From Bacteroidota bacterium (GTDB taxonomy: Bacteria > Bacteroidota > Ignavibacteria > UBA10030 > BY39), in the NCBI GenBank assembly GCA_030682385.1, contig JAUXOG010000043.1:36064-100063 (forward strand): a stretch of DNA of 64,000 nucleotides. Reading direction: 5' to 3'. Below are positions 9,764-17,767 of this stretch, in pieces (position 1 is the first letter of the stretch; each line of letters begins with the position of its first letter). The notes below the pieces were generated by a model, which saw only the letters and a program-made list of their open reading frames with translations, made no database searches and was not told the origin of the DNA. The translations under genes and the position numbers were made by a program.

Positions 9764-10999
9764 ATGGAGAATGAAATTTTAGTAGGACTTGATATTGGCA
9801 CAACAAAAGTTTGTGCGGTTGTAGCAAAAATTGATGAGCAATCGAATATAAATATTTTAGGTGTCGGCTTAAGTCCGTCCGACGGATTGACGCGTGGGGT
9901 TGTAACTAATATTGAAAAAACAGTCCGTTCGATTAACAGTGCAGTAGCTGAAGCTGAGACGAGATCGGGTATTCAAATTCAATCAGTGATTGCAGGAATA
10001 GCCGGCGAGCATATACAAAGTTTTCAAAGCCGTGGTGTAATTGCAATAAGCAATCCCGAAAACGATATAACTAAAGCTGATGTCGATCGCTTGATCGAAG
10101 ATACAAAGCGTGTTGCCCTTCCTTCCGATCGAAAAATTATACACGTTATCCCACAAGAGTTTATTATCGATGGACAAGATGGTGTGAAGGATCCGGTCGG
10201 GATGTCGGGTGTTCGGTTAGAAGCAAATGTACATATTATTACCGGTTTGATTTCGGCAGCTCAAAATATACACAAATGTGTTGAACGAGCCGGACTTCAA
10301 ATTTATGATATGGTACTTGAACCGCTTGCTTCAAGTTATGCCGTTTTAGATGATGAAGAAAAAGAAGTCGGTGTTGCTTTGTTAGATATAGGTGGCGGAA
10401 CAACCGACCTTGCAGTATTCGAGGATAAAACGATTCGCCACACTGCTGTAATTCCCATTGCGGGTAATCAGGTTACAAACGACCTGCGTAAAGTGCTTGG
10501 AATTTTAACCGAGCAAGCAGAGAAGTTGAAATGCCAGAATGGTTTTGCTTACCTACCAAGTGTGGTTGATGATGGTCCAATAATTCTTCCCGGCATCGGC
10601 GGCAGACCACCGTTAGAAGTGGATAAGCGACTTGTTGCACAAATAATTCAGCCACGAATGGAAGAGATATTAGAGATTGCTTTATTGGAAATTAAACGAT
10701 CAGGATCATCGAAACATTTAGGTGCAGGTATTGTACTGACCGGTGGCGGTTCGCTGATAAAAGGTACCGCAGAATTAGCAAAAGAAGTTTTAGGAATGCC
10801 TGTAAAAATTGGAATCCCATCAGGATTTAAAGCCGGTTTAGTTCGTGAGGTTGAAAATCCGATATATGCTACAAGTGTGGGTTTAGTTTTGTACGGCTTG
10901 CGAAATCGTGCACTCCGCTTATCCGGACGGAATGGAAAGAAAAAAGGTTCAGTAAAAAAAGTTTACGAATTTATGAAAGACTGGTATAAGAATATTTAA
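9764..10999 (+). CDS. ftsA: FtsA, actin-like divisome protein
   Basis: Actin-fold ATPase that tethers FtsZ to the membrane. The 411 residues show phosphate-1 motif GLDIGTTKVCAVVA at the N-terminus, the SHS2 1C region with VIAGIAGEHIQSF, phosphate-2 LLDIGGGTTDLAVF (about 208), the adenosine motif IVLTGGGSLIKG (about 325), and a basic amphipathic C-terminal end (KKVYEFMKDWYKNI) fitting a membrane-targeting helix. A clear purine-rich ribosome site (AAAAGGAATAAA) precedes the ATG. Confidence 0.97.
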   Translation: MENEILVGLDIGTTKVCAVVAKIDEQSNINILGVGLSPSDGLTRGVVTNIEKTVRSINSAVAEAETRSGIQIQSVIAGIAGEHIQSFQSRGVIAISNPENDITKADVDRLIEDTKRVALPSDRKIIHVIPQEFIIDGQDGVKDPVGMSGVRLEANVHIITGLISAAQNIHKCVERAGLQIYDMVLEPLASSYAVLDDEEKEVGVALLDIGGGTTDLAVFEDKTIRHTAVIPIAGNQVTNDLRKVLGILTEQAEKLKCQNGFAYLPSVVDDGPIILPGIGGRPPLEVDKRLVAQIIQPRMEEILEIALLEIKRSGSSKHLGAGIVLTGGGSLIKGTAELAKEVLGMPVKIGIPSGFKAGLVREVENPIYATSVGLVLYGLRNRALRLSGRNGKKKGSVKKVYEFMKDWYKNI

Positions 11000-11038
11000 T
11001 TAATTAATTTTTTCAAAACAAAATAAGGAGATACTGAG

Positions 11039-12214
11039 ATGATAGAACTCGATTATAATTTTGACCGTGGTGCAAAAATCCGCGTCGTCGGTGTAGGCGG
11101 CGGCGGTGGAAATGCGATCAACAGTATGATTGATATGGGCTTGAATGGTGTAGATTTTTTTGTAATCAACACCGATTTACAAGCACTTGAAAGAAGCAAG
11201 GCACCCAACAAAATCCAAGTCGGAAAAAACCTGACTCGCGGTTTAGGCGCCGGAGCTGATCCCCAAACCGGTATGCGTGCAGTAGAAGAAGACAGAGACG
11301 AGTTAGCACGGGCATTAGCCGGAAGCGATATGGTATTTGTTACAGCCGGAATGGGCGGCGGCACAGGTACAGGTGGTGCGCCAATCGTTGCCAACATTGC
11401 CAAAAGTATAAATGCGTTAGTAGTCGGAATCGTTACTAAACCGTTCAATGTCGAAGGTAAGCATCGTATGGCAAATGCTGATGCCGGTCTCGAAGAACTG
11501 AAAAAGCATGTTGATACACTCATCATAATTCCAAATCAAAAATTAATTTCAATAGTTGACAGAGATACGCCGCTTACCGCAGCTTTCAATAAAGCCAACG
11601 AGGTGTTATATAATGCAACCCGCGGTATCTCCGATATCATAACTGTTCCCGGTTATGTTAACCGTGATTTTGCCGACATCAGAACAATTATGAAGGAAGC
11701 AGGCGATGCTTTAATGGGTACGGGCAGAGCTAGCGGCGAAAATCGTGCAGTCGAGGCAGCTCACGCAGCAATTTCAAGTCCTTTACTCGATGGTGTGTCT
11801 ATCGCAGGTGCACAAGGTGTGCTTGTTAATGTTTGCGGCGGTCCAAATATGTCGCTGGTCGAAGCCGATGAAGCAGTTCAAGTAATTCACGATGCTGCCG
11901 GTGAAGATGCTAACATCATTATGGGATATGTTGTAGATGAATCTTTTGGCGACGATATAATGGTTACAGTTATCGCTACCGGTTTTAACCGACGCGGCAT
12001 AGGTTCTGTCCGTCCTGTCAAAAGAGATATTAAGATTGTCGAAAGAATTCCGGCAGGGATACAAGACATCAGAACTTTAGATGAACCGACAATAATCAGA
12101 AAAGGTATTGATATACATTCCCAGATTCATAAATCGTACATCATCGAGGATCAGGAACGGATATTCAAAACCGATTCAAGCAAACCGGCATTTTTAAGAA
12201 AAATTATGGATTAG
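11039..12214 (+). CDS. ftsZ: FtsZ, tubulin-like cell division GTPase
   Basis: Forms the cytokinetic Z ring. The 391 residues begin with a short N-terminal segment and RVVGVGGGGGNAINSM, followed by the tubulin signature GGGTGTGGAPIVA (about 107), NADAGLEELK, and the T7 region NKANEVLYNATRGISDII with the catalytic acidic residues. The C-terminus ends in AFLRKIMD, the conserved peptide that binds FtsA and other partners. The ribosome site AATAAGGAGAT sits just upstream. Last gene of the dcw run; no strong terminator is seen after it. Confidence 0.98.
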   Translation: MIELDYNFDRGAKIRVVGVGGGGGNAINSMIDMGLNGVDFFVINTDLQALERSKAPNKIQVGKNLTRGLGAGADPQTGMRAVEEDRDELARALAGSDMVFVTAGMGGGTGTGGAPIVANIAKSINALVVGIVTKPFNVEGKHRMANADAGLEELKKHVDTLIIIPNQKLISIVDRDTPLTAAFNKANEVLYNATRGISDIITVPGYVNRDFADIRTIMKEAGDALMGTGRASGENRAVEAAHAAISSPLLDGVSIAGAQGVLVNVCGGPNMSLVEADEAVQVIHDAAGEDANIIMGYVVDESFGDDIMVTVIATGFNRRGIGSVRPVKRDIKIVERIPAGIQDIRTLDEPTIIRKGIDIHSQIHKSYIIEDQERIFKTDSSKPAFLRKIMD

Positions 12215-12274
12215 AAGGAAAATAAAATAAGCTACACCTAAATAAAATATCATTAACTAATTACAAAGGTTCTT

Positions 12275-14542
12275 ATGAAGCAATGTTTTGTATTAGCTGT
12301 AATTTTAGGATTTCTTTTTACATTCGCAGTATTTGCCCAGCAATTAGAAATCCATCATATCAACGTAGGACAGGCAGATGCAACGTTGATCAAATCACCA
12401 ACAGGTATTACGGTCTTAATTGATGGTGGTAATACTGGAAATGGAACAAATATAATTCGACCATATTTAACTTCACTCGGTATTACGTATCTCAATTATG
12501 TAATATGTTCACATTATCATGCAGACCACATAGGTGGTTTGGATGAAGTGATAAATGGAATGGGCGCTTCTAACATCGGTGCAGTATATGACAGAGGACG
12601 AGATGCACCACTGCCTACTACAGTCGCATTTACTGATTATGAAATTGCTGCTAATTCAACCGGTCGCCGATATAAAGTTGCACTCGGTCAAGTACTCGAT
12701 CTTGGCGGGGGGTTAACAATGAAATGCGTAGCTACCGATGGTGAAGTATTAAATTTCGGAGTTGTACCCGGTGCTACAGGGAGTGAAAACGATTTAAGTA
12801 TTGGCTGGCTGCTTAACTTTAATACGTTCCAATACTTTACCGGAGGAGATTTAGGCGGTGAATCCACTTCCTATGCCGACAACGAAACTCCTCTCGCACC
12901 TCAAGTAGGTGATGTTGACGCATTTAAAATCAATCATCACGGAAGTCAGTACAGCACAAACCAGACATTTGTTAACACGCTGCAACCGGAAGTTGGAATA
13001 ATACCGGTAGGCACTAACACATACGGCCATCCAACACAAATAGTTCTTGACCGTCTTGACGTTGCAAATTGTTATATCTATCAAACTGCTACTGGTTCAG
13101 GCGGAACAATCCCATCGGGTGCAGGAGTTGTAGCTAATAATCATGTTATTTTAAAAACTTCAGGTACAAGCTATACCGTAACGTATGGTACAACTACTCA
13201 TTCATATACGGGTGATGGTGGTTCAGGGGATGTAACGCCTCCGGTAATTTCGGGCGTCAATGCCTCATCAATTACTTCAACAGGCGCGACGATTAACTGG
13301 ATAACAGACGAAGCATCCAATTCTGTTGTGGAGTATGGCTTAACAACTTCTTATGGTTCATCGTCGTCAAATGCGACTATGGTTACAAGTCACAGTATTA
13401 CTTTAACAGGTCTAAGCGCAAGTACAATATATCATTATCGGGTAAAATCAACGGATGCTGCTAACAACACTGCTACATCAGTCGATTATACATTCACAAC
13501 GCTGAGTAACGATGTAACACCACCTATAATCTCGAGTGTTCAAGTAATTAACCTTACTACAACAGGTGCCACAATTAACTGGACAACTGATGAAGCATCC
13601 AATTCTGTTGTTGAGTATGGATTAACAACATCTTATGGCTCATCAACAACAGATGCAAGCATGGTAACGAGCCACAGTGTTACACTTAGCGGACTTTCTG
13701 CCGGGGCGGTTTATCACTACCGTGTAAAATCTACTGATGCTGCCGGCAATACTACAACCGATGTTGATCACTCATTCCAAACCGGCGCTCCTTATACTTA
13801 TGTCGCATCCGCAACAACGATTACGAGCGGAAGTCTCAGTTCCGGAACTTACTCAAACCTCGCAACTAATAATGCAAGTTATTATGTATTAAATTCTACA
13901 ACAACTGGAACAAGAATAACCGATTGGTATGGAAGTGTAACTATTGCTCAGGTACCATCTTCTATTTCTAAACTCACCGTAACCTATGACGGAAAGTATT
14001 CGCGAACCACAACCCAAACACTTCATTTGTACAATTGGGCAACTTCAGCGTGGGCGCAGATTGATTCCCGTTCAGTCGGAACATCCGATGTAACGGTTAC
14101 AAATGTTCAAGTATCTCCTGCAAACTATATTTCTACATCGGGTGTAATTCGTTTACGAGTGTACGGTACGGGTGGAACGAAGAATTATACATGTTCGGGC
14201 GACTTTATGCAGTTCGTAGTGGATGCTGCCGGTTCAGTTATTTCGAAACCCGGAATTTCAGGCATAGAAAATACTCCCACCACGTTTGCGCTATACCAGA
14301 ACTATCCTAATCCGTTCAATCCGGCAACAACTATCAAATATCAGATTCCGGATGCTATGAATGTAACTTTAAATGTGTATGATATGTTAGGAAGAGAAGT
14401 TGCTACTTTAGTTAATGGATTTGTAGATGCCGGTTCTCACGAAGTTGTATGGGATGCTGCAAATTATCCGAGTGGAGTTTATGTGTATAAACTCACCATG
14501 GGTAACCATTATGAAATGAAAAAGATGTTGTTAGTCAAATAA
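12275..14542 (+). CDS. Secreted ComEC-like metallo-beta-lactamase-fold protein with two FN3 domains and T9SS sorting tail
   Basis: The 755 residues read in order: signal peptide (QCFVLAVILGFLFTFAVFA|QQ), a metallo-hydrolase domain (about 22-300), two near-identical fibronectin type III domains (about 320-410 and 415-505), a stalk, and a C-terminal type A T9SS sorting domain (LYQNYPNPFNPATT...SGVYVYKLT). The hydrolase part is like the soluble domain of ComEC: HHINVGQADATLI, metal motif HYHADHIGGLDEV, then INHHGSQYSTNQTF. It should be exported and anchored or released outside the outer membrane. Its substrate is unknown; nuclease or phosphodiester hydrolase is possible by family analogy. A hairpin terminator follows. 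Confidence 0.88.
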   Translation: MKQCFVLAVILGFLFTFAVFAQQLEIHHINVGQADATLIKSPTGITVLIDGGNTGNGTNIIRPYLTSLGITYLNYVICSHYHADHIGGLDEVINGMGASNIGAVYDRGRDAPLPTTVAFTDYEIAANSTGRRYKVALGQVLDLGGGLTMKCVATDGEVLNFGVVPGATGSENDLSIGWLLNFNTFQYFTGGDLGGESTSYADNETPLAPQVGDVDAFKINHHGSQYSTNQTFVNTLQPEVGIIPVGTNTYGHPTQIVLDRLDVANCYIYQTATGSGGTIPSGAGVVANNHVILKTSGTSYTVTYGTTTHSYTGDGGSGDVTPPVISGVNASSITSTGATINWITDEASNSVVEYGLTTSYGSSSSNATMVTSHSITLTGLSASTIYHYRVKSTDAANNTATSVDYTFTTLSNDVTPPIISSVQVINLTTTGATINWTTDEASNSVVEYGLTTSYGSSTTDASMVTSHSVTLSGLSAGAVYHYRVKSTDAAGNTTTDVDHSFQTGAPYTYVASATTITSGSLSSGTYSNLATNNASYYVLNSTTTGTRITDWYGSVTIAQVPSSISKLTVTYDGKYSRTTTQTLHLYNWATSAWAQIDSRSVGTSDVTVTNVQVSPANYISTSGVIRLRVYGTGGTKNYTCSGDFMQFVVDAAGSVISKPGISGIENTPTTFALYQNYPNPFNPATTIKYQIPDAMNVTLNVYDMLGREVATLVNGFVDAGSHEVVWDAANYPSGVYVYKLTMGNHYEMKKMLLVK

Positions 14543-14571
14543 TTTTCAATCTCCAAATATTGTTTAATTCG

Positions 14572-14610
14572 ACCTCCGGAATCTCAAAATTTCGGAGGTG
14601 TTTATTTTTC
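14572..14610 (+). terminator. Rho-independent terminator after the secreted hydrolase
   Basis: ACCTCCG (14572-14578) pairs with CGGAGGT (14593-14599), extended by AAT/ATT pairing, and is followed by a T-rich run (GTTTATTTTTC). It separates the hydrolase from the CBS gene. Confidence 0.75.
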
Positions 14611-14639
14611 TTGACTTAATCGTAACATAAATTTATATT
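14611..14639 (+). promoter_or_regulatory. Promoter-like site for the CBS-domain gene
   Basis: TTGACT (14611-14616), 17-nt spacer, TATATT (14634-14639), placed about 40 nt before the ATG and directly after a terminator. The same -10 with the same spacer recurs before vapBC, the 801-aa secreted protein, the YaaC-like gene and the cassette array. Confidence 0.6.
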
Positions 14640-14679
14640 CATACTATCGAATGTGTGAAATTAAAAAAAGGAACCTGTT

Positions 14680-15126
14680 ATGAATGCCAAAAAAATATTG
14701 GAATTAAAGGACCATAAAATCTATCAAATCAGGGAGGAGGCAGTTGTTTTTGAAGCGATAGAAGAATTGACTAAAAATAAAGTCGGGTTGCTGATTGTTA
14801 AGAATTCGAGCGGCGATATTTCGGGTGTCCTCTCAGAGCGCGACATCATACGAAAATGTGTTTCTCAAAAAAAGGATCCGCAGCAACTTAGAGTTAGTGA
14901 AATAATGACTCCGCGCGAAAAAATAGTTGTCGCAGGAGAAGAAGATGATATTCAAAGTTTGATGAATACAATGAATGAAAAAAGGATCAGGCACCTCCCG
15001 GTATTCAGAGGCAAAGAAATGACGGGAGTTGTATCAATCGGTGACATCATAAAAAATATGCTCGAGATAAAGGATTACGAAATTAAAACATTGATAGAGT
15101 ATATTTCAGGAAAATATCCGAGATAA
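14680..15126 (+). CDS. Two-CBS-domain protein
   Basis: Small cytoplasmic protein of 148 residues made of a tandem pair of CBS domains (about 12-65 and 80-135), the adenine-nucleotide-sensing Bateman module. Visible signatures are GVLSERDIIRKCV in the first and GVVSIGDIIKNML in the second. No catalytic domain is attached. Stand-alone CBS pairs of this type occur in many bacteria with mostly unknown targets. A good ribosome site (AAAAAAGGAACC) precedes the ATG. A DUF429 gene follows after 6 nt and may be co-transcribed. Confidence 0.88.
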   Translation: MNAKKILELKDHKIYQIREEAVVFEAIEELTKNKVGLLIVKNSSGDISGVLSERDIIRKCVSQKKDPQQLRVSEIMTPREKIVVAGEEDDIQSLMNTMNEKRIRHLPVFRGKEMTGVVSIGDIIKNMLEIKDYEIKTLIEYISGKYPR

Positions 15127-15132
15127 AAATTA

Positions 15133-15750
15133 TTGGGTAAGAGTAAAAGAGTTTTCTCTTCAATCGTAGGCATCGACTTAGCCGGAAGTCCTAAGCGGAA
15201 CACGGGTATTTGTTTACTGAAAGGGAAAACCGTAGATAAGTATGCTACTGTGTATTCAGATTCAGAAATAATTTCTTTTGTGGAAGAAGCTAAGCCAATG
15301 CTTGTAGCAATAGATGCACCCTTAAATCTACCACCAGGACGAAAAAATATTGACGACAGGAACGGCGAGCATTTCCGTCCGTGCGATAGGGAGTTGTTGA
15401 AACGCGGTATCAGGTTCTTTCCGATTACACTTGGTCCAATGCGTTCTCTGACTGTCCGTGGGATTAAACTGAAAAAAATTTTGAAACGTAAAGGTTATGA
15501 GGTAATAGAAATTTACCCCGGTGCCGCTCAGGATGTTTGGGGTATTCCAAGAAAACAAAAAGGACTTTCAAAACTCAGAAAAGGTTTAGAAAAGCTTGGC
15601 TTGAAAGGGTTAAACAACAAGATGAACGGCGATGAACTTGACGCTATTACAGGGGCATTGACCGGCAAATTGTTTCTGCAGGGAAAAGCTGAAGTTTTAG
15701 GAAATTGCAAAGGAGGGGCAATAATAGACCCCAAAAACATAAAGTTATAA
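15133..15750 (+). CDS. DUF429 family predicted nuclease-like protein
   Basis: The 205 residues match the DUF429 / COG2410 family, predicted to have an RNase H-like fold. Motifs seen are GIDLAGSPKRNTGICLL with a putative metal-binding Asp, VAIDAPLNLPPG, RPCDRELLKRGIRFFP, EIYPGAAQDVWG and NGDELDAITGAL. No function is established for the family. The start shown is TTG, 6 nt after the CBS gene; no better start exists before IVGIDLAG, so the exact N-terminus is uncertain. Confidence 0.8.
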   Translation: MGKSKRVFSSIVGIDLAGSPKRNTGICLLKGKTVDKYATVYSDSEIISFVEEAKPMLVAIDAPLNLPPGRKNIDDRNGEHFRPCDRELLKRGIRFFPITLGPMRSLTVRGIKLKKILKRKGYEVIEIYPGAAQDVWGIPRKQKGLSKLRKGLEKLGLKGLNNKMNGDELDAITGALTGKLFLQGKAEVLGNCKGGAIIDPKNIKL

Positions 15751-15754
15751 GTAG

Positions 15755-15811
15755 CCCGAATTGTTGATTTCTTCAAAACAACTTTTTATATTCACACTGT
15801 ATCAATTCGGG
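15755..15811 (+). promoter_or_regulatory. Promoter-like site enclosed by a 9-bp inverted repeat
   Basis: TTGATT (15764-15769), 17-nt spacer, TATATT (15787-15792). The pair is enclosed by CCCGAATTG (15755-15763) and its exact complement CAATTCGGG (15803-15811). It lies about 85 nt before the YaaC-like gene. The repeat could be an operator or, if transcribed from upstream, a long-loop hairpin after the DUF429 gene. Confidence 0.5.
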
Positions 15812-15894
15812 AATAAATGGTAGTATTTATATATAGATAGAAGTTCAGTATAAATAATAGTTAGCTAGCATTATTCAATATTAATATCGTTTCT

Positions 15895-16905
15895 ATGGGA
15901 ATTGGATTAAAATATCAAGGTTCTTTTCAAACTATAGGAATTAAATATCCAAGCGAAAATCCCTTGTCTGAGCTTTGGTCTCGAATTGATCAACTCGGTT
16001 CTTCAGCTTTTTTGCATAATTCTATACGTAAGTTAACATCAGATGAAGAATTTGAGAAACTCATTGAATATTCGTCTTTAAGGATCCGTCAAGGAGTCCA
16101 GTTTCGTGAAGCTTCAAGTGGATCAAGGCAATTAACTTCACCTCTCACCTTGTATTATTCATACTTAAATTTGACTCGCGCTATTCTTGCCTTAAAGACT
16201 AGTTGCATTCCTTCCAAAGGACATGGGCTGAAATTAGTGGAATCAAATAGTCTCCTACAATGTGCTGCAAAAACGGGAGAAGGTACTTTTCAAGAATATC
16301 TCAAGACTTTGGGTGTTGATCTCCAAAATAATACAACCTTCAGTTTGCAATATGTGCTTTCCCACATTGTTGAATTCACAAATGACAAGGCAATAGACCG
16401 AATGCTTGTGATACCTCCTTGTGCAATTTCTATTTATGTGGATGCTGAAATAGATGGTCCGGTTCTTTTGCGCTTTCCACCAGCCCTGAAAGAATTTAGA
16501 AATGATTGGTCGATAGAATTTCCACATCTAAAAGGAATATGCTCTTTAGCTTCCGAAGGAAATGTTTTATTGGTTAATCAAGAGTTTACGAATGATAATT
16601 CATATTATGAAATATCGAAATTCTGCTCTGATCATTTATTGCCAAGTCTTACAATTCAAGAAATACCAACTTGGTATTTATTAAGAAATATAGATGATAA
16701 AAAAGTATTGCCACGCACTGCTTATTATTTTATCGCAAGTTTTATTCTTGGTAGTCTCGTGCGATATCAGCCAGAATCACTTCAGGATGCAATGGATGTT
16801 AATTCTGAAATTAATTGGCTTATTAGACGTTTTATTTCTTATAGCGAAAGATTCTATCCTCAACTGATGTTATGCTGGCTCTATGGTAAACAAATATATT
16901 TTTAA
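15895..16905 (+). CDS. YaaC-like protein
   Basis: The 336 residues resemble the YaaC family: a central SPLTLYYSYLNLTRAILA segment, GHGLKL, and a helical C-terminus ending in a segment with a conserved histidine/serine-poor helix bundle. The family is widespread but uncharacterised. I see no catalytic motif. The coding region is more AT-rich than the dcw genes. The ATG is the first in frame; the ribosome site is weak. The gene is isolated, with its own promoter-like site, and is followed by a palindromic repeat. Confidence 0.6.
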   Translation: MGIGLKYQGSFQTIGIKYPSENPLSELWSRIDQLGSSAFLHNSIRKLTSDEEFEKLIEYSSLRIRQGVQFREASSGSRQLTSPLTLYYSYLNLTRAILALKTSCIPSKGHGLKLVESNSLLQCAAKTGEGTFQEYLKTLGVDLQNNTTFSLQYVLSHIVEFTNDKAIDRMLVIPPCAISIYVDAEIDGPVLLRFPPALKEFRNDWSIEFPHLKGICSLASEGNVLLVNQEFTNDNSYYEISKFCSDHLLPSLTIQEIPTWYLLRNIDDKKVLPRTAYYFIASFILGSLVRYQPESLQDAMDVNSEINWLIRRFISYSERFYPQLMLCWLYGKQIYF

Positions 16906-16975
16906 GTGCTGGCTAACCAGACGCTAGCTGACAGCAGCGAAACAGGTTTGTAAAAAGTCTGTTTGTAAATTAAAA

Positions 16976-17029
16976 AGGACAATAACGACTAAAGCGACTT
17001 TTAACTGTCCTTACTGTCGTTTAAGTCCT
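16976..17029. repeat. Palindromic repeat upstream of the four-helix-bundle gene
   Basis: AGGAC-n4-ACGAC (16976-16989) mirrors GTCGT-n4-GTCCT (17016-17029), giving a symmetric hairpin. Related words (AAAGGACATTAAGGACAGCAACGAC) recur at 24141-24165, and the gene's 3' flank starts with AAAAAAGGACAGAAATGA, so this looks like a dispersed element. Confidence 0.6.
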
Positions 17030-17053
17030 ACAGAATATCATAGGTACGGCAAT

Positions 17054-17632
17054 ATGGGTGAGAAGCAATACAATAAAGATGGATTTATTCCGCAGCATGG
17101 CGGCTACCAAAAATTGCTTTCATACAAGAAAGCCGAAATAATCTATGACGGCACTGTATATTTTTGCAAAAGGTTTTTTGAAAAAAGAGACCGCACTATA
17201 GGCCAAATGGTGCAGGCGGCTCGTAGTGGTAAACAAAATATCGCAGAAGCAAGTATGGGATCAGGCACTTCCAAAGAAGCCGAAATTAAACTAACAAATG
17301 TAGCACGAGCAAGTCTTGAAGAATTGTTAATCGACTATAGAGATTTTCTTCGAACGAGAGGTTTAAAAGAATGGGAAAAAGCCCACCCTTATGTTGCCCG
17401 ATTACGCGAACTTAATAAAGACCCAAACGGAAACTACGAAACATTCCGTAAGGGCATCGAAAACAAAGACCCCGAAATTTGCGCTAATGTAATTATGGGT
17501 TTGATAAAAGTAGCTTCTTTTTTGTTAGCCCGACAAATAAAGCACTTAGAGGAAGAATTTCTCAAAGAAGGAGATTTACGAGAGAGAATGACTCGCGCGA
17601 GACTTAAAGAAATTAAAAAAGGACAGAAATGA
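17054..17632 (+). CDS. Four-helix-bundle protein (S23 / 23S rRNA intervening-sequence type)
   Basis: The 192 residues match the four-helix-bundle S23/IVP-like family with the extended 'suffix' form: SYKKAEIIYDGTVYFCKRFF, the signature QMVQAARSGKQNIAEAS, SKEAEIKLTNVARASLEELLIDYRDFL, then a charged C-terminal helix. In other bacteria these are encoded in rRNA intervening sequences or stand alone, and the related Avd proteins work with diversity-generating reverse transcriptases. No reverse transcriptase or rRNA is nearby, so the role here is unknown. It is flanked on both sides by GGAC-rich inverted-repeat sequence. Confidence 0.8.
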   Translation: MGEKQYNKDGFIPQHGGYQKLLSYKKAEIIYDGTVYFCKRFFEKRDRTIGQMVQAARSGKQNIAEASMGSGTSKEAEIKLTNVARASLEELLIDYRDFLRTRGLKEWEKAHPYVARLRELNKDPNGNYETFRKGIENKDPEICANVIMGLIKVASFLLARQIKHLEEEFLKEGDLRERMTRARLKEIKKGQK

Positions 17633-17767
17633 TTTAAACGATTTTTTAAAAGTCATTGCCCTCCTTATAGTCATTTAAAACCAGATAATTATCACAAGGG
17701 CAAGAATGCAGGAAATAGAAAAAGTGAATATCATCGAAGGCAAAAAGTAATGCGGCTAAAGCATTTA

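Noticed and set aside
15860-16935. YaaC-like gene as a further gene cassette (GTTAGCT before it, GGCTAAC after it)
   Set aside because: R boxes deviate, no paired L boxes or attC-like hairpin, and the edges are not complementary over a useful length.
17054-17632. Avd component of a diversity-generating retroelement
   Set aside because: No reverse transcriptase, template repeat or variable repeat in the window.
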